Of a DNA stretch of 64,000 nt, positions 38,295-45,834 are shown in pieces. The notes beneath the pieces were generated by a model. That model was given only the letters and a program-made list of their open reading frames with translations. It did no database searches and was not told the DNA's origin. Position 1 is the stretch's first letter. Every line of letters begins with the position of its first letter. Origin of the DNA: Mesorhizobium sp. dw_380 (GTDB lineage: Bacteria; Pseudomonadota; Alphaproteobacteria; Rhizobiales; Rhizobiaceae); contig NZ_JAFFIW010000025.1 of the NCBI RefSeq assembly GCF_018588885.1, positions 19,786 through 83,785 on the forward strand, written 5' to 3'. The translations under genes and the position numbers were made by a program.

Positions 38295-38387
38295 CTGTCC
38301 GCCCATTTCCTCCTTGCCTGCAGGCTTACTGCCCGCCCATTTCCTTCTTGCCGGAGGGCTTACTGCCCGCCCATTTCCTTCTTGAAC
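38295..38387. repeat. 34-bp tandem repeat at the end of the AhpD-like gene
   Basis: Nearly three copies of a 34-bp unit beginning CTGCCCGCCCATTTCC start at 38295, 38329 and 38363. The third copy encodes the real C terminus (KKEMGGQ); the stop codon lies at the 2/3 junction. Because 34 is not a multiple of three, the outer copies are out of frame and non-coding. Confidence 0.85.
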
Positions 38388-38830
38388 GTGTCGAAATCGA
38401 CCTGCATGCCATTGAAGATGGTGCTCCAGTGGCGGGTCAGCGCGGCCATCGCCACGGCTTCCTGGATCTCCTCGTCGGTGGCGCCGGCGCGCTTGGCATC
38501 CTGCGTGTCCGACCAGATGCAATAGGTGCACGGAATCTGCGCCGCCACCGCCAGCGAGATCAGCGACTTGACCTTCGGCGGCAGCGCCGTCTTTTCGCTG
38601 AGCTCGATGGCCTTGACCTCAGCCCATGCTCCGGGCAGACCGGATTTCGGAAATTGCTTCACAAAGCTCGGCACGCCGCCCATGGTCGACTGAATGTCCT
38701 TGATTGTCGCATCATAGTCGTCGGCGTGCACGGGCGCCGTGGCGAGCGAGAGGATGCAGGCCGAAGCGGCGAGCAGGGACGCATGGCGGATGGAAGAATG
38801 TATGGATGAAAGACTGCGATAGGCAGACAT
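38360..38830 (-). CDS. Exported carboxymuconolactone decarboxylase/AhpD-like protein
   Basis: A 156-residue protein with a signal peptide (about residues 1-36, ending VHA), hence periplasmic. The AhpD/CMD core has the redox pair CTYC in AAQIPCTYCIWSDTQDA followed by the expected His in LTRHWSTIF; the acidic EEIQEAVAMAAL helix is also typical. Alkylhydroperoxidase-type thiol chemistry is likely. It is divergent from a TetR gene, and two palindromic operators lie in its promoter, so repression by that regulator is probable. Periplasmic members of this family are less common than cytoplasmic ones. Confidence 0.88.
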   Translation of the reverse strand: MSAYRSLSSIHSSIRHASLLAASACILSLATAPVHADDYDATIKDIQSTMGGVPSFVKQFPKSGLPGAWAEVKAIELSEKTALPPKVKSLISLAVAAQIPCTYCIWSDTQDAKRAGATDEEIQEAVAMAALTRHWSTIFNGMQVDFDTFKKEMGGQ

Positions 38831-38855
38831 GGTTTTCTCCTCTGGTCTTCGTTAG

Positions 38856-38900
38856 CCTTACGATGTAAGGTGACGTGGAAAATGAACCTTACAGTGTAAG
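38856..38900. promoter_or_regulatory. Two tandem palindromic operators (TetR type)
   Basis: CCTTACgatGTAAGG at 38856-38870 and CTTACagtGTAAG at 38888-38900 share the same arms and 3-base spacer. Their centres are 31 bp apart, close to three helical turns, so two repressor dimers could bind the same face. They lie between the divergent AhpD-like and TetR genes and fit autoregulation plus control of the neighbour. Confidence 0.75.
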
Positions 38901-38915
38901 TTGTCAAGCGGCGCC

Positions 38916-39593
38916 ATGGACTCATCGATCAAAAAAAAGCGAGCGCGCGGGCGGCTGTCCCGCGAGATGATCGAGGACGCGGCCTTCGAAGTGATCGAGC
39001 GGGAGGGGCTTTCCGGCTTTTCGATGCGCAAGCTCGCGGCCGCCCTCGGCTGCGAAGCGATGAGCATCTATCATCACTTCCCGTCGCAAGCGCATCTCTA
39101 TGAAGCGCTGGTCGATCGACAGGTCAGCACGATGGTGATTCCCGACGACAGCATGCCTTGGCGCGAGAGAATCCGTATCGCGATGCAGGAGTTCCGTCGT
39201 ATCGCGACAGAGCATCCGGCCTTCGCGCCGTTCCTTGTCGTCTACCGGATGAATTCGCCGCCCTGTCTTGCCATGTTGAATGGCGTCATCGGCCTGTTCG
39301 AGGCAGGCGGCTTCGGTCCGGAAGTCAGCGCCCGGCTGTTCCGCACCGCCAGCTATTATCTGTCTGGTGCGATCCTCGACGAAACCGCGGGCTACGCCAA
39401 GGGGCCTTCGGCCGTAACCACCGTCGGCGACGAGCGGCTGGCGAAGGATTTTCCCAGCGTCATGAGAGCTGGAGCCTATTTCGGCACCGCTGGTTTCGAC
39501 AAAACGTTCGAGATTGGTCTCGACATGCTGCTGGACGAGATGGAACGCCTGCGCGAGGGTGCCAACGCAAGCCCGCTGTCCGGCAAGGGGTGA
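38916..39593 (+). CDS. TetR family transcriptional regulator
   Basis: A 225-residue regulator. The N-terminal helix-turn-helix is visible in IEDAAFEVIEREGLSGFSMR and CEAMSIYHHFPSQAHLYEAL; the rest is a TetR_C ligand-binding domain of the Tet repressor class (LxxW-type regions around HPAFAPFLVVYRMN). The ATG at 38916 follows the operators directly. It is divergent from the AhpD-like gene it most likely represses. The inducer is unknown. Confidence 0.88.
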   Translation: MDSSIKKKRARGRLSREMIEDAAFEVIEREGLSGFSMRKLAAALGCEAMSIYHHFPSQAHLYEALVDRQVSTMVIPDDSMPWRERIRIAMQEFRRIATEHPAFAPFLVVYRMNSPPCLAMLNGVIGLFEAGGFGPEVSARLFRTASYYLSGAILDETAGYAKGPSAVTTVGDERLAKDFPSVMRAGAYFGTAGFDKTFEIGLDMLLDEMERLREGANASPLSGKG

Positions 39594-39612
39594 TTGCAAG
39601 GTGGCTGCCTGG

Positions 39613-40227
39613 ATGCGCGTTCTATTTGTTCTGATCCTGCTCGCCGGCGCCGGCATTGGCGTCATCTATCCCTGGGCGATGACCAATTTTTCCGGTCGCG
39701 AGATCGGCGCCTGGCGTGTTTATGAACAAGGCCGCTTCAAGCCGCTGACCGTGTCGCTCTCAGGCCGCGATGCACCGGTGCGGGTGCTGGTGGACCTCAC
39801 CGCGAGGGCCGAGCGCATCGTTTCGCAGCAGCGCACGGTGCTGACGCTGACCGCCGCCACCAACGGCCGCACGGTGCTTGCCTCGACGCTGCAGTTCAAC
39901 CATGTGGACAATCCGCGCCAGGCCAGTCCTCAGCTGCCCGACAAGATCTTTCGCGACGAGGCCGGCTTGATTTCGACTGTCGGCCCTGGCCCCTATGTCT
40001 TCACCGTTGGCCCGGGCGATGCCGAGGATATCCCGATGCGGGCGGTCGATCTGATCTTGCGTTCCGGTGTCGGCGACACCGACGGACGTGCGCGGCCGGT
40101 CGGTTTCTCCCTGATGGCGATCGGTTTGATCGGCTTTCTGCTGTCCCTGCGTTCCGGCGGCGGCGGCCGGCCGGAAAATCCGAACTCGCAACCGCCGCCG
40201 CCGCGCTGGGGCAGGGGGCCCAAGTGA
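39613..40227 (+). CDS. Membrane-anchored hypothetical protein
   Basis: A 204-residue protein with an N-terminal helix (MRVLFVLILLAGAGIGVIYP) and a second helix near residues 165-182 (GFSLMAIGLIGFLLSL), with a beta-rich region between them that is probably periplasmic. The C-terminal 20 residues are proline- and glycine-rich. The ATG at 39613 has AAGGTGG 9 bp upstream; a GTG at 39601 is an alternative. Its last codons overlap the GTG start of rlmJ by four bases. I do not recognise the family, and the function is unknown. Confidence 0.78.
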   Translation: MRVLFVLILLAGAGIGVIYPWAMTNFSGREIGAWRVYEQGRFKPLTVSLSGRDAPVRVLVDLTARAERIVSQQRTVLTLTAATNGRTVLASTLQFNHVDNPRQASPQLPDKIFRDEAGLISTVGPGPYVFTVGPGDAEDIPMRAVDLILRSGVGDTDGRARPVGFSLMAIGLIGFLLSLRSGGGGRPENPNSQPPPPRWGRGPK

Positions 40228-41072
40228 ACTACCGCCACGCCTACCACGCCGGAAACTTTGCCGATGTCGTCAAGCATGTCGTGCTGACGCGCCTCCTCGA
40301 ATATCTGAAGCAGAAGGACAAGGCGTTTCGCGTCGTCGACACCCATGCCGGCATGGGCCGTTACGATCTGTCGTCGCTCGAGGCGCAGAAGACCGGCGAG
40401 TGGCAGGGCGGCATCGGCAGGCTGATCGACGCCTCGTTCGACGCGAGGGCGGCGGCGCTGCTGGCGCCCTATCTGGACACGGTGCGGTCGCTTAATCCCG
40501 AGGGCGGCGTGAAGAAATATCCGGGCTCGCCGCGGCTCGCGCGCCATCTGCTGCGCAAGCAGGACCGGTTGTCGGCGATCGAGCTGCACCCGAAAGACGC
40601 CGTGAAGCTGAAGGCGGAATTCGCCGATGATTTCCAGACCAAGGTGATGGAACTCGATGGCTGGCTGGCGCTCGGGGCGCATCTGCCGCCGAAGGAAAAG
40701 CGCGGCCTGGTGCTCATCGATCCGCCATTCGAGGAGGAGGGCGAGTTCGGCCGGCTCGTCGACGGACTGGTGAAGGCGCACAAGCGCTGGCCCGGCGGCA
40801 TCTATGCGCTGTGGTACCCGATCAAGGACCGCAAGGCGGTCATCGCCTTCAGGAAGGCGCTGAAACAATCCGGCATTCCGAAAATCCTCGATACTGAATT
40901 CGAGATCAGGCCGGCCTCTTCGGAACCCAGCCTCGATGGCAGCGGCATGGTGGTGGTCAACCCGCCCTTCACGCTGGAAGGCGAATTGCGAACACTATTG
41001 CCGGCGCTGCACAAATTGCTTGCCGTGGAAAAGCCGGCACACTGGTCGCTGGAATGGCTGGCCGGGGAATAA
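40224..41072 (+). CDS. rlmJ: 23S rRNA (adenine(2030)-N(6))-methyltransferase
   Basis: A 282-residue methyltransferase that modifies A2030 of 23S rRNA. Family marks are the start NYRHAYHAGNFADVVKHVVL, the SAM region VVDTHAGMGRYDL and the catalytic LVLIDPPFEEEGEF (DPPF motif). The start is a GTG overlapping the previous stop (GTGA), which is consistent with translational coupling. Length is typical. Confidence 0.95.
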   Translation: MNYRHAYHAGNFADVVKHVVLTRLLEYLKQKDKAFRVVDTHAGMGRYDLSSLEAQKTGEWQGGIGRLIDASFDARAAALLAPYLDTVRSLNPEGGVKKYPGSPRLARHLLRKQDRLSAIELHPKDAVKLKAEFADDFQTKVMELDGWLALGAHLPPKEKRGLVLIDPPFEEEGEFGRLVDGLVKAHKRWPGGIYALWYPIKDRKAVIAFRKALKQSGIPKILDTEFEIRPASSEPSLDGSGMVVVNPPFTLEGELRTLLPALHKLLAVEKPAHWSLEWLAGE

Positions 41073-41281
41073 GGTCGCGGCAGCCTTGTCGCGGGCAATG
41101 GCATGCGAGGAGGCGGGCTTCTGAATGAACGGACGCGGCTCCGCTGAGGTCAAATGTTCCCGGGCCGGGCCATCCAAGGTCCTCCCCGTGGTTTCAAACC
41201 GGGAAACCATTGTTTCGACAACCGCTTGACCGACGCCAAGCGAATCCGCACAGTGCGTGCAGTCGACCTTGAGAGGCTGCC

Positions 41282-41737
41282 ATGACTCGCTTCGCCAAAT
41301 CCGCACTTGCTGCCCTGATTTCGCTCTGCACCCCGCTTGCCGCGCCCCTCGGCCTCACCCAGGCTGTACAGGCGGCCGACCTTGTTGGCGTCTATTCCGA
41401 GGACGACGGCGGCGTCTGCGGCCAGCCCTGGGTGCTGAACAAGATCACCCACCGCTTCTCCTACCAGGTGCATCATGTGCCGCATCTGCCGGACGTGCAG
41501 ATCACCGATTTCCAGCGTATCCATCAGCACCGCTATCTGCCCGCCAACGACACCTGGCCGATCGGCCGCCGCTATTGCGGCGCCACAGTCAGTCTCTCCG
41601 ACGGGCGCGACCGCACCATCTGGTATCTGATCGAGGAAGGCCAGGGCTTTGCCTCGATCGGCGACAATGTCGAGTTCTGCGTCTCGGGCTTCGACCGCTG
41701 GATGGTCTATAACGGCCGCTGCCGCGTCCTGCGCTGA
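41282..41737 (+). CDS. Secreted hypothetical protein
   Basis: A 151-residue protein with a clear signal peptide (residues 1-31, ending VQA). The mature part has four cysteines (GGVCGQPW, RRYCGATVS, NVEFCVSG, GRCRVLR), an even number consistent with two periplasmic disulphides, and many aromatic residues. I do not recognise the family. It stands alone between rlmJ and a TetR gene and is followed by a clear stem-loop terminator. Confidence 0.82.
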   Translation: MTRFAKSALAALISLCTPLAAPLGLTQAVQAADLVGVYSEDDGGVCGQPWVLNKITHRFSYQVHHVPHLPDVQITDFQRIHQHRYLPANDTWPIGRRYCGATVSLSDGRDRTIWYLIEEGQGFASIGDNVEFCVSGFDRWMVYNGRCRVLR

Positions 41738-41763
41738 ACGCAGCGTTCCATTCTCGATTGCTT

Positions 41764-41800
41764 TAACGCCTGCAGCTTAATCAGCCGCAGGCGTTATTTG
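41764..41800 (+). terminator. Rho-independent terminator
   Basis: A perfect 10-bp stem TAACGCCTGC/GCAGGCGTTA with a 13-base loop, followed by TTTGTTGT, lies 27 bp after the stop of the secreted hypothetical protein. Confidence 0.8.
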
Positions 41801-41834
41801 TTGTGTTGACAGAAAATGCGATCCACTGCACTTT

Positions 41835-41856
41835 GATGAGACAGACCTGTCTCATC
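41835..41856. promoter_or_regulatory. Perfect 22-bp palindromic operator
   Basis: GATGAGACAG-AC-CTGTCTCATC is a perfect 10-2-10 inverted repeat starting 34 bp before the TetR ATG at 41869. Position and symmetry fit an autoregulatory TetR operator controlling the TetR-EamA pair. An upstream in-frame ATG at 41836 lies within it and is therefore unlikely to be the start. Confidence 0.8.
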
Positions 41857-41868
41857 ACCTGGTGCATC

Positions 41869-42450
41869 ATGACATCGTTACCCGCTTCCGGCAAACGTCA
41901 GCATGTCGTCGAAACCGCCTATGCGCTGTTCAAGCGCGCCGGCTTCCATGCCACCGGCATCGACCGGATCATCGCCGAGGCCGACGTGGCCAAGATGACG
42001 ATGTATCGCCATTTCCCCAGCAAGGACGAGTTGATCGTCGCGGTGCTCGACTACCGCGCCAGGCGTTTTGATGATCAGCTCGACCGGCTCGCCCGGGAGA
42101 GCATCACGCCGGAGCAGAAAATCGCCAGGATCTTCGACTGGCATGGGCGCTGGTTCCGCAGCCCGGATTTCCACGGCTGCCTGTTCGCCCATGCGTTGGC
42201 CGAGTTCGGCGATCCCCAGCATTCCGTCTTCAAGGCGGTCGCGAAGCAGAAGAATGGCCTCAGGCAGCGCATGCAGTCGATCCTCGCGCCGGCGATGCCG
42301 CGCGGGCGGGCCGAGAATGTGTCCGCGACCCTGTTGATGCTGATCGAAGGTGCGACCTTGATGGCGCAGATGGGGCAGGCGGATACCGCACTTCGTGAAG
42401 CCCGCAAGGCTGCCCTGGACATCATCGCCGCCTCGCGCAGGCCGCAATGA
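41869..42450 (+). CDS. TetR family transcriptional regulator
   Basis: A 193-residue repressor with helix-turn-helix in VVETAYALFKRAGFHATGID and VAKMTMYRHFPSKDELIVAV, and a C-terminal domain containing the Cys-bearing SPDFHGCLFAHALAEF, as in NemR/AcuR-like regulators that sense electrophiles. The start is placed after the 22-bp palindrome. The stop overlaps the ATG of the EamA gene (ATGA), so regulator and exporter form one operon. Confidence 0.9.
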   Translation: MTSLPASGKRQHVVETAYALFKRAGFHATGIDRIIAEADVAKMTMYRHFPSKDELIVAVLDYRARRFDDQLDRLARESITPEQKIARIFDWHGRWFRSPDFHGCLFAHALAEFGDPQHSVFKAVAKQKNGLRQRMQSILAPAMPRGRAENVSATLLMLIEGATLMAQMGQADTALREARKAALDIIAASRRPQ

Positions 42451-43283
42451 GCCCGCTGGTCATCGGGCTCGCGCTCTTCGCGGCGATCCTGCACGCAAGC
42501 TGGAACGCCTTCCTGCGGACGGGCGCCGACAGGCTGTGGACCGTCACCGTCATGAGCTTCTCCAGCACGGCGCTCGCCATCCCCTACGCGATCCTCAACG
42601 GCTTTCCAGCCGCGCCCGCCTGGCCTTATGTCGGGCTCTCGGCGTGCCTGCAGGTCGGCTACAGCGTGTTTCTGGTTGCCGCCTACAGATATGGCGAACT
42701 GGGACAGGTCTACCCGATCGTTCGCGGCAGCGTGCCTCTGCTCGTCACGCTCGGCGGCTTCCTGCTGGCCGGCCAGCAGCTCACCGCCCTGGAAACCATA
42801 GGCGTTGCCCTGGTCGGTGGCGGCATCATGGGTCTTTCGCTCGGACGAGGAAGAGCCGCCACGACATCGATCCTCTATGCACTGGCGACGGGCGCAATCA
42901 TCGCCGCCTATGCGACGGTCGATGCGATCGGTGTTCGTGCGGCGGGCAATGTCGGCGCCTACACGGCCTGGGTTCTGCTGGGCTACGGCGCATTGCTGCC
43001 GGCGGCCTTCGTCGCCTGCCGCGGCCGGCTCGCTGTCGACCCGCGGGCGCCGGAAACCTGGAAGGCGCTGGGCGGCGGCCTGTTCGCGCTTCTCGCCTAT
43101 GGCGTCGTGGTGGCGGCGTTCGCCTTGGGCCCCGCTGGTCCGATCACCGCCATCCGCGAGACAAGTGTCGTCTTCGCCGCCTTTATCGGCCGGCTGTTTC
43201 TCGGCGAGACGCTGACGCCCCGGCGGGTCGGCGCCTGCGCCGTAGTCGCGATCGGCGCCATCTGCCTCGGCTATCAGCCGTGA
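42447..43283 (+). CDS. EamA/DMT family transporter
   Basis: A 278-residue inner-membrane protein with about ten hydrophobic helices in two EamA-like halves. HASWNAFLRTGADRLW in the first helix pair and GPAGPITAIRETSVVFAAF near the end are family-like. It is translationally coupled to the TetR gene upstream, which suggests inducible export of the regulator's ligand. The substrate is unknown. Confidence 0.88.
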   Translation: MSPLVIGLALFAAILHASWNAFLRTGADRLWTVTVMSFSSTALAIPYAILNGFPAAPAWPYVGLSACLQVGYSVFLVAAYRYGELGQVYPIVRGSVPLLVTLGGFLLAGQQLTALETIGVALVGGGIMGLSLGRGRAATTSILYALATGAIIAAYATVDAIGVRAAGNVGAYTAWVLLGYGALLPAAFVACRGRLAVDPRAPETWKALGGGLFALLAYGVVVAAFALGPAGPITAIRETSVVFAAFIGRLFLGETLTPRRVGACAVVAIGAICLGYQP

Positions 43284-43443
43284 CGAGAATGCATGGGCCT
43301 CAGGCGACGCTCGGCCGGTGCGGTCTTGGCGCTTCCTGTCGCAACCCAAAATGAGAGACGATCCTGATTTTCCCTGGTGTCGGCGACGGCCGGATCGGGT
43401 AGACTGAACTCCCGAAAGCCACAAGCCACTTTCGGGAGCCTTC

Positions 43444-44058
43444 ATGGACCTTGCCACCATCCTCGCCTTCGCGGCCGCCTTCTTCGTATTCGCCGCCAGC
43501 CCTGGTCCCGACAACATGACGATCATCGCCCGCACAATCTCCAGCGGTCCGGCGTCGGGCATCGCCTACGGAGCCGGCACGGTGATCGGCATCCTCGTCT
43601 TCCTGATGCTCGCCGCCTTCGGCCTGTCGATCATCGCCGCCAAGATGGCGTTCGTCATGACGCTGCTTCGCTATGGCGGAGCGGCCTATCTGATCTGGAT
43701 GGGCATCAGGCTCTGGACGGCCGTGCCCGTCGTGCCGGAACTGCAGCCCGTCTCGGACCGACGCGGTTTGTTGACGATCTTCGCCACCGGCATAGCTCTC
43801 AACCTCGGCAATCCGAAAATGCCGCTGTTTTACATGGCGCTGCTGCCGAACGTCGTCGGAGCCTCGCTCACATCGGCACATCTCGGCATCCTGATCGCGG
43901 TGATCCTGGTTGTCGAATTTGTGGTGATCGGCGGGCACGTCATTCTCGCCGGCCGCGCCCGCGGTCTGCTGCGAACGCCCAGGATCGTGCGACGGGTCAA
44001 TCGTGCGGCGGGCGGTGTGATGATCGGTGCCGGCGTCGCCGTGGTAGCGACGCGCTAA
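43444..44058 (+). CDS. LysE family amino-acid exporter-like protein
   Basis: A 204-residue inner-membrane protein with six predicted helices. The family opening AAFFVFAASPGPDNMTIIAR and the GxxxNxxNPK-type block TGIALNLGNPKMPLFYMALL identify the LysE/RhtB superfamily, which exports amino acids and homoserine lactones. It stands alone, and a short repeat follows 6 bp after its stop. Confidence 0.92.
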   Translation: MDLATILAFAAAFFVFAASPGPDNMTIIARTISSGPASGIAYGAGTVIGILVFLMLAAFGLSIIAAKMAFVMTLLRYGGAAYLIWMGIRLWTAVPVVPELQPVSDRRGLLTIFATGIALNLGNPKMPLFYMALLPNVVGASLTSAHLGILIAVILVVEFVVIGGHVILAGRARGLLRTPRIVRRVNRAAGGVMIGAGVAVVATR

Positions 44059-44063
44059 AGCAT

Positions 44064-44106
44064 CCCAAGAAAAGTGGTGCCACGGTTTTCCGTCCGGAAT
44101 TGCGTC
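44064..44106. repeat. Short palindromic repeat, GGAAAA...TTTTCC type, partial copy
   Basis: From GAAAAGTG through CGGTTTTCCGTCCGGAATTGC the sequence repeats the element at 8446-8491, with a changed left arm (CATCCCAA) so that the outer palindrome is lost. It lies just after the LysE-like gene. Confidence 0.75.
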
Positions 44107-44150
44107 AGCGAGAGCGCAACAGTTGGAGCGGCTGTTTCGCACACCCCGTG

Positions 44151-44483
44151 CTACTTCCTGCGTGGCGTCGCCTCGGCCAGATCGATGATTTTGCGAAGAA
44201 AAGCAACGTGGCCGCGAAAGGCCCGCCGCCCGATCGTTGTTGCCTTGACCCGGGTCCGCGGTCGTCGCCCGACGAAAAGCTTTTCAACATCGACATAGCC
44301 CGCCCTGGCCAGCGTATCGATGTGCGCCCCGAGATTTCCGTCGGTGGCTTCGACCATGGCCTTCAGCTGCGTGAACTCCAGCGCCTCGCGCCTTTCCAGC
44401 GTGTTGAGGATGGCCATGATCCTGAGCCGTGTGCTCTGGTGGATGATGTCGTCGGCGCTCATCAATGGACTCCGCTGCGGCAA
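44151..44483 (-). CDS. Winged-helix DNA-binding protein
   Basis: A 110-residue protein of the MarR/ArsR-like single winged-helix type. Helix-turn-helix residues are seen in LEFTQLKAMVEATDGNLGAH and the wing in YVDVEKLFVGRRPRTRV. It lacks the extra helices of full MarR dimers, as in short regulators of the HTH_34 type that often control a neighbouring membrane protein; none is adjacent here. An alternative ATG seven codons in (44462) exists. A palindrome overlapping a promoter lies upstream, so it probably represses itself. Confidence 0.85.
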   Translation of the reverse strand: MPQRSPLMSADDIIHQSTRLRIMAILNTLERREALEFTQLKAMVEATDGNLGAHIDTLARAGYVDVEKLFVGRRPRTRVKATTIGRRAFRGHVAFLRKIIDLAEATPRRK

Positions 44484-44540
44484 AGCCTTGGGCTGTCGCC
44501 ACTTGGCTCGGCGATCTCAAGCACGCTTCTTGTGCAGAAT

Positions 44541-44567
44541 ACTCTGCAATACAGAGTCATCTGTCAA
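44541..44567 (-). promoter_or_regulatory. Promoter with overlapping palindrome for the winged-helix gene
   Basis: On the minus strand a consensus -35 box TTGACA lies at 44562-44567. It is followed by the inverted repeat ACTCTG-N5-CAGAGT (44541-44557), which fills the space to a weak -10 region (AGTATT or TATTCT). A bound repressor would block this promoter. Confidence 0.55.
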
Positions 44568-44599
44568 CAAGCATCAGGCGATGTAAGCGCGCTTGACAA

Positions 44600-44968
44600 G
44601 GTGATCTTCAGGTCGATCGTCGCATCGCGCTCGTGATCTGCACGGACCCGGCGGCTTGCGAAAGATGATCGCCTCGATGAAGTGGCAGGTCAGTGATATT
44701 GATGCCGCGGATCACGCGCGAAGTTGCTCGCTGGTCTTCTGAGCTTCATGATGGTCTCGCATCGAGAATGCCGGTGTCAAATTGTCGGCGCTATCAGAAG
44801 ATCAGCAGCAAATTTTTGCGATGATGAGTGCGATCTTGTGTCGATAGCAACCAAAATTTAAGCTGAGAAAATCATACCATTGCTTCGCTGGCTAGCGAGC
44901 CGCGAGTCAGATATGCATTGCGCGCCGGGGTCATTCACGGCCATCGGCATAACGTGAAGGGGCATGAC
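44600..44968. other. Gene-free AT-richer region
   Basis: About 370 bp upstream of the histone-like gene. Its second half (44790-44880) is visibly AT-rich and probably includes that gene's promoter. No gene or clear motif is seen. Confidence 0.5.
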
Positions 44969-45409
44969 ATGGCTAAGCAGTCATCTAAAGCGCCGGCATC
45001 CAAGGCACCGGCAAAGAAAGCACCCGCAAAAGCAGTCGCGGCGAAGGCCGCAACGGCAGTGAAGAAAGCAGCGCCTGCGAAGGCGGCGGCAAAGCCCGCG
45101 GCGAAGGCCGCACTGGCCAAGAAGCCGGCAGCCAAGGCTGCGGCGAAACCGGCCGTGAAGAAGGCGGCGCCCGCCAAGGCGGCGGCAAAGCCGGCAGCGA
45201 AGGCAGCACCGGCGAAGAAGCCTGCGGCCAAGGCAGCGGCAAAACCCGTGGCCAAGAAGGCGGCGCCGGCGAAGAAGCCAGCGGCCAAGGCTACGGCAAA
45301 GCCAGCCGCGAAAGCAGCAGCAGCCGCGACCAAGCCAGCGGTGAAGAAAGCCGCCGCGCCGAAGGCCAAGGCAGCGCCTGCGAAGGCGAAGGCTCCGGCC
45401 AAGAAGTAG
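44969..45409 (+). CDS. Histone H1-like Lys/Ala/Pro-rich DNA-binding protein
   Basis: A 146-residue protein made almost wholly of Ala, Lys and Pro, in loose repeats such as AAKPAAKAAPAKKPAAK. This composition matches bacterial histone H1-like proteins (Hc1/AlgP tails), which are disordered, strongly basic and bind DNA or RNA. The start at 44969 (MAKQSSKAPASK) has GAAGGGG at the right distance. Repeat number in such genes varies between strains. The specific role here is unknown. Confidence 0.85.
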   Translation: MAKQSSKAPASKAPAKKAPAKAVAAKAATAVKKAAPAKAAAKPAAKAALAKKPAAKAAAKPAVKKAAPAKAAAKPAAKAAPAKKPAAKAAAKPVAKKAAPAKKPAAKATAKPAAKAAAAATKPAVKKAAAPKAKAAPAKAKAPAKK

Positions 45410-45834
45410 ACCGGGCCGTTGGGGCGTCGCGTGTCCTTCGGGGCTCGGTAAGGACGCTCTGACGCTCTGGATCGAAACATATTCGGCAGCGGGTTCAGCC
45501 TCCTTGGGCTGAACGTCGGCAAGGGACCGAGGGGCAAGCAAAGCGAGGCGCCGGTAAGGCTGCCTCGCTCGCTCTATAGGATTGTCTTCTTGCCGCGACG
45601 GCCGGAGATCCCGGCGCAATAATACCTAATCTCGCGAGGCGTGACCGCAGGGCTGAATTCCGTCAGCCTGCTGTCGTCGCTTGCCTGTGTTTCCAACGTA
45701 GAATCTGTTGGCTTGTCATCACGCCTGGAACGGAAACCGCGGCCGGTTTCTGGCAGCTGTTTTTTTGCGCTCTGGCGATTGATCGCAAGAGCCTGTCCAG
45801 TCAACACTGGATATCCGCAAACAGGAAACCGATC
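45410..45834. other. Gene-free region after the histone-like gene
   Basis: 425 bp. A stem AGCGAGGC (45542-45549) pairs with GCCTCGCT about 12 bases later and could be a terminator without a U tract. A minus-strand frame ending at 45574 is open but has no start or ribosome-binding site outside the GST gene. I call nothing else. Confidence 0.45.

Noticed and set aside
38295..38387. Tandem repeats considered as a CRISPR-like array
   Set aside because: The copies are directly adjacent without unique spacers and derive from the end of the neighbouring gene.
45574..45800. A minus-strand frame ending at 45574 after the histone-like gene
   Set aside because: There is no start codon outside the antisense of the GST gene and no ribosome-binding site, although its last 40 codons look gene-like.
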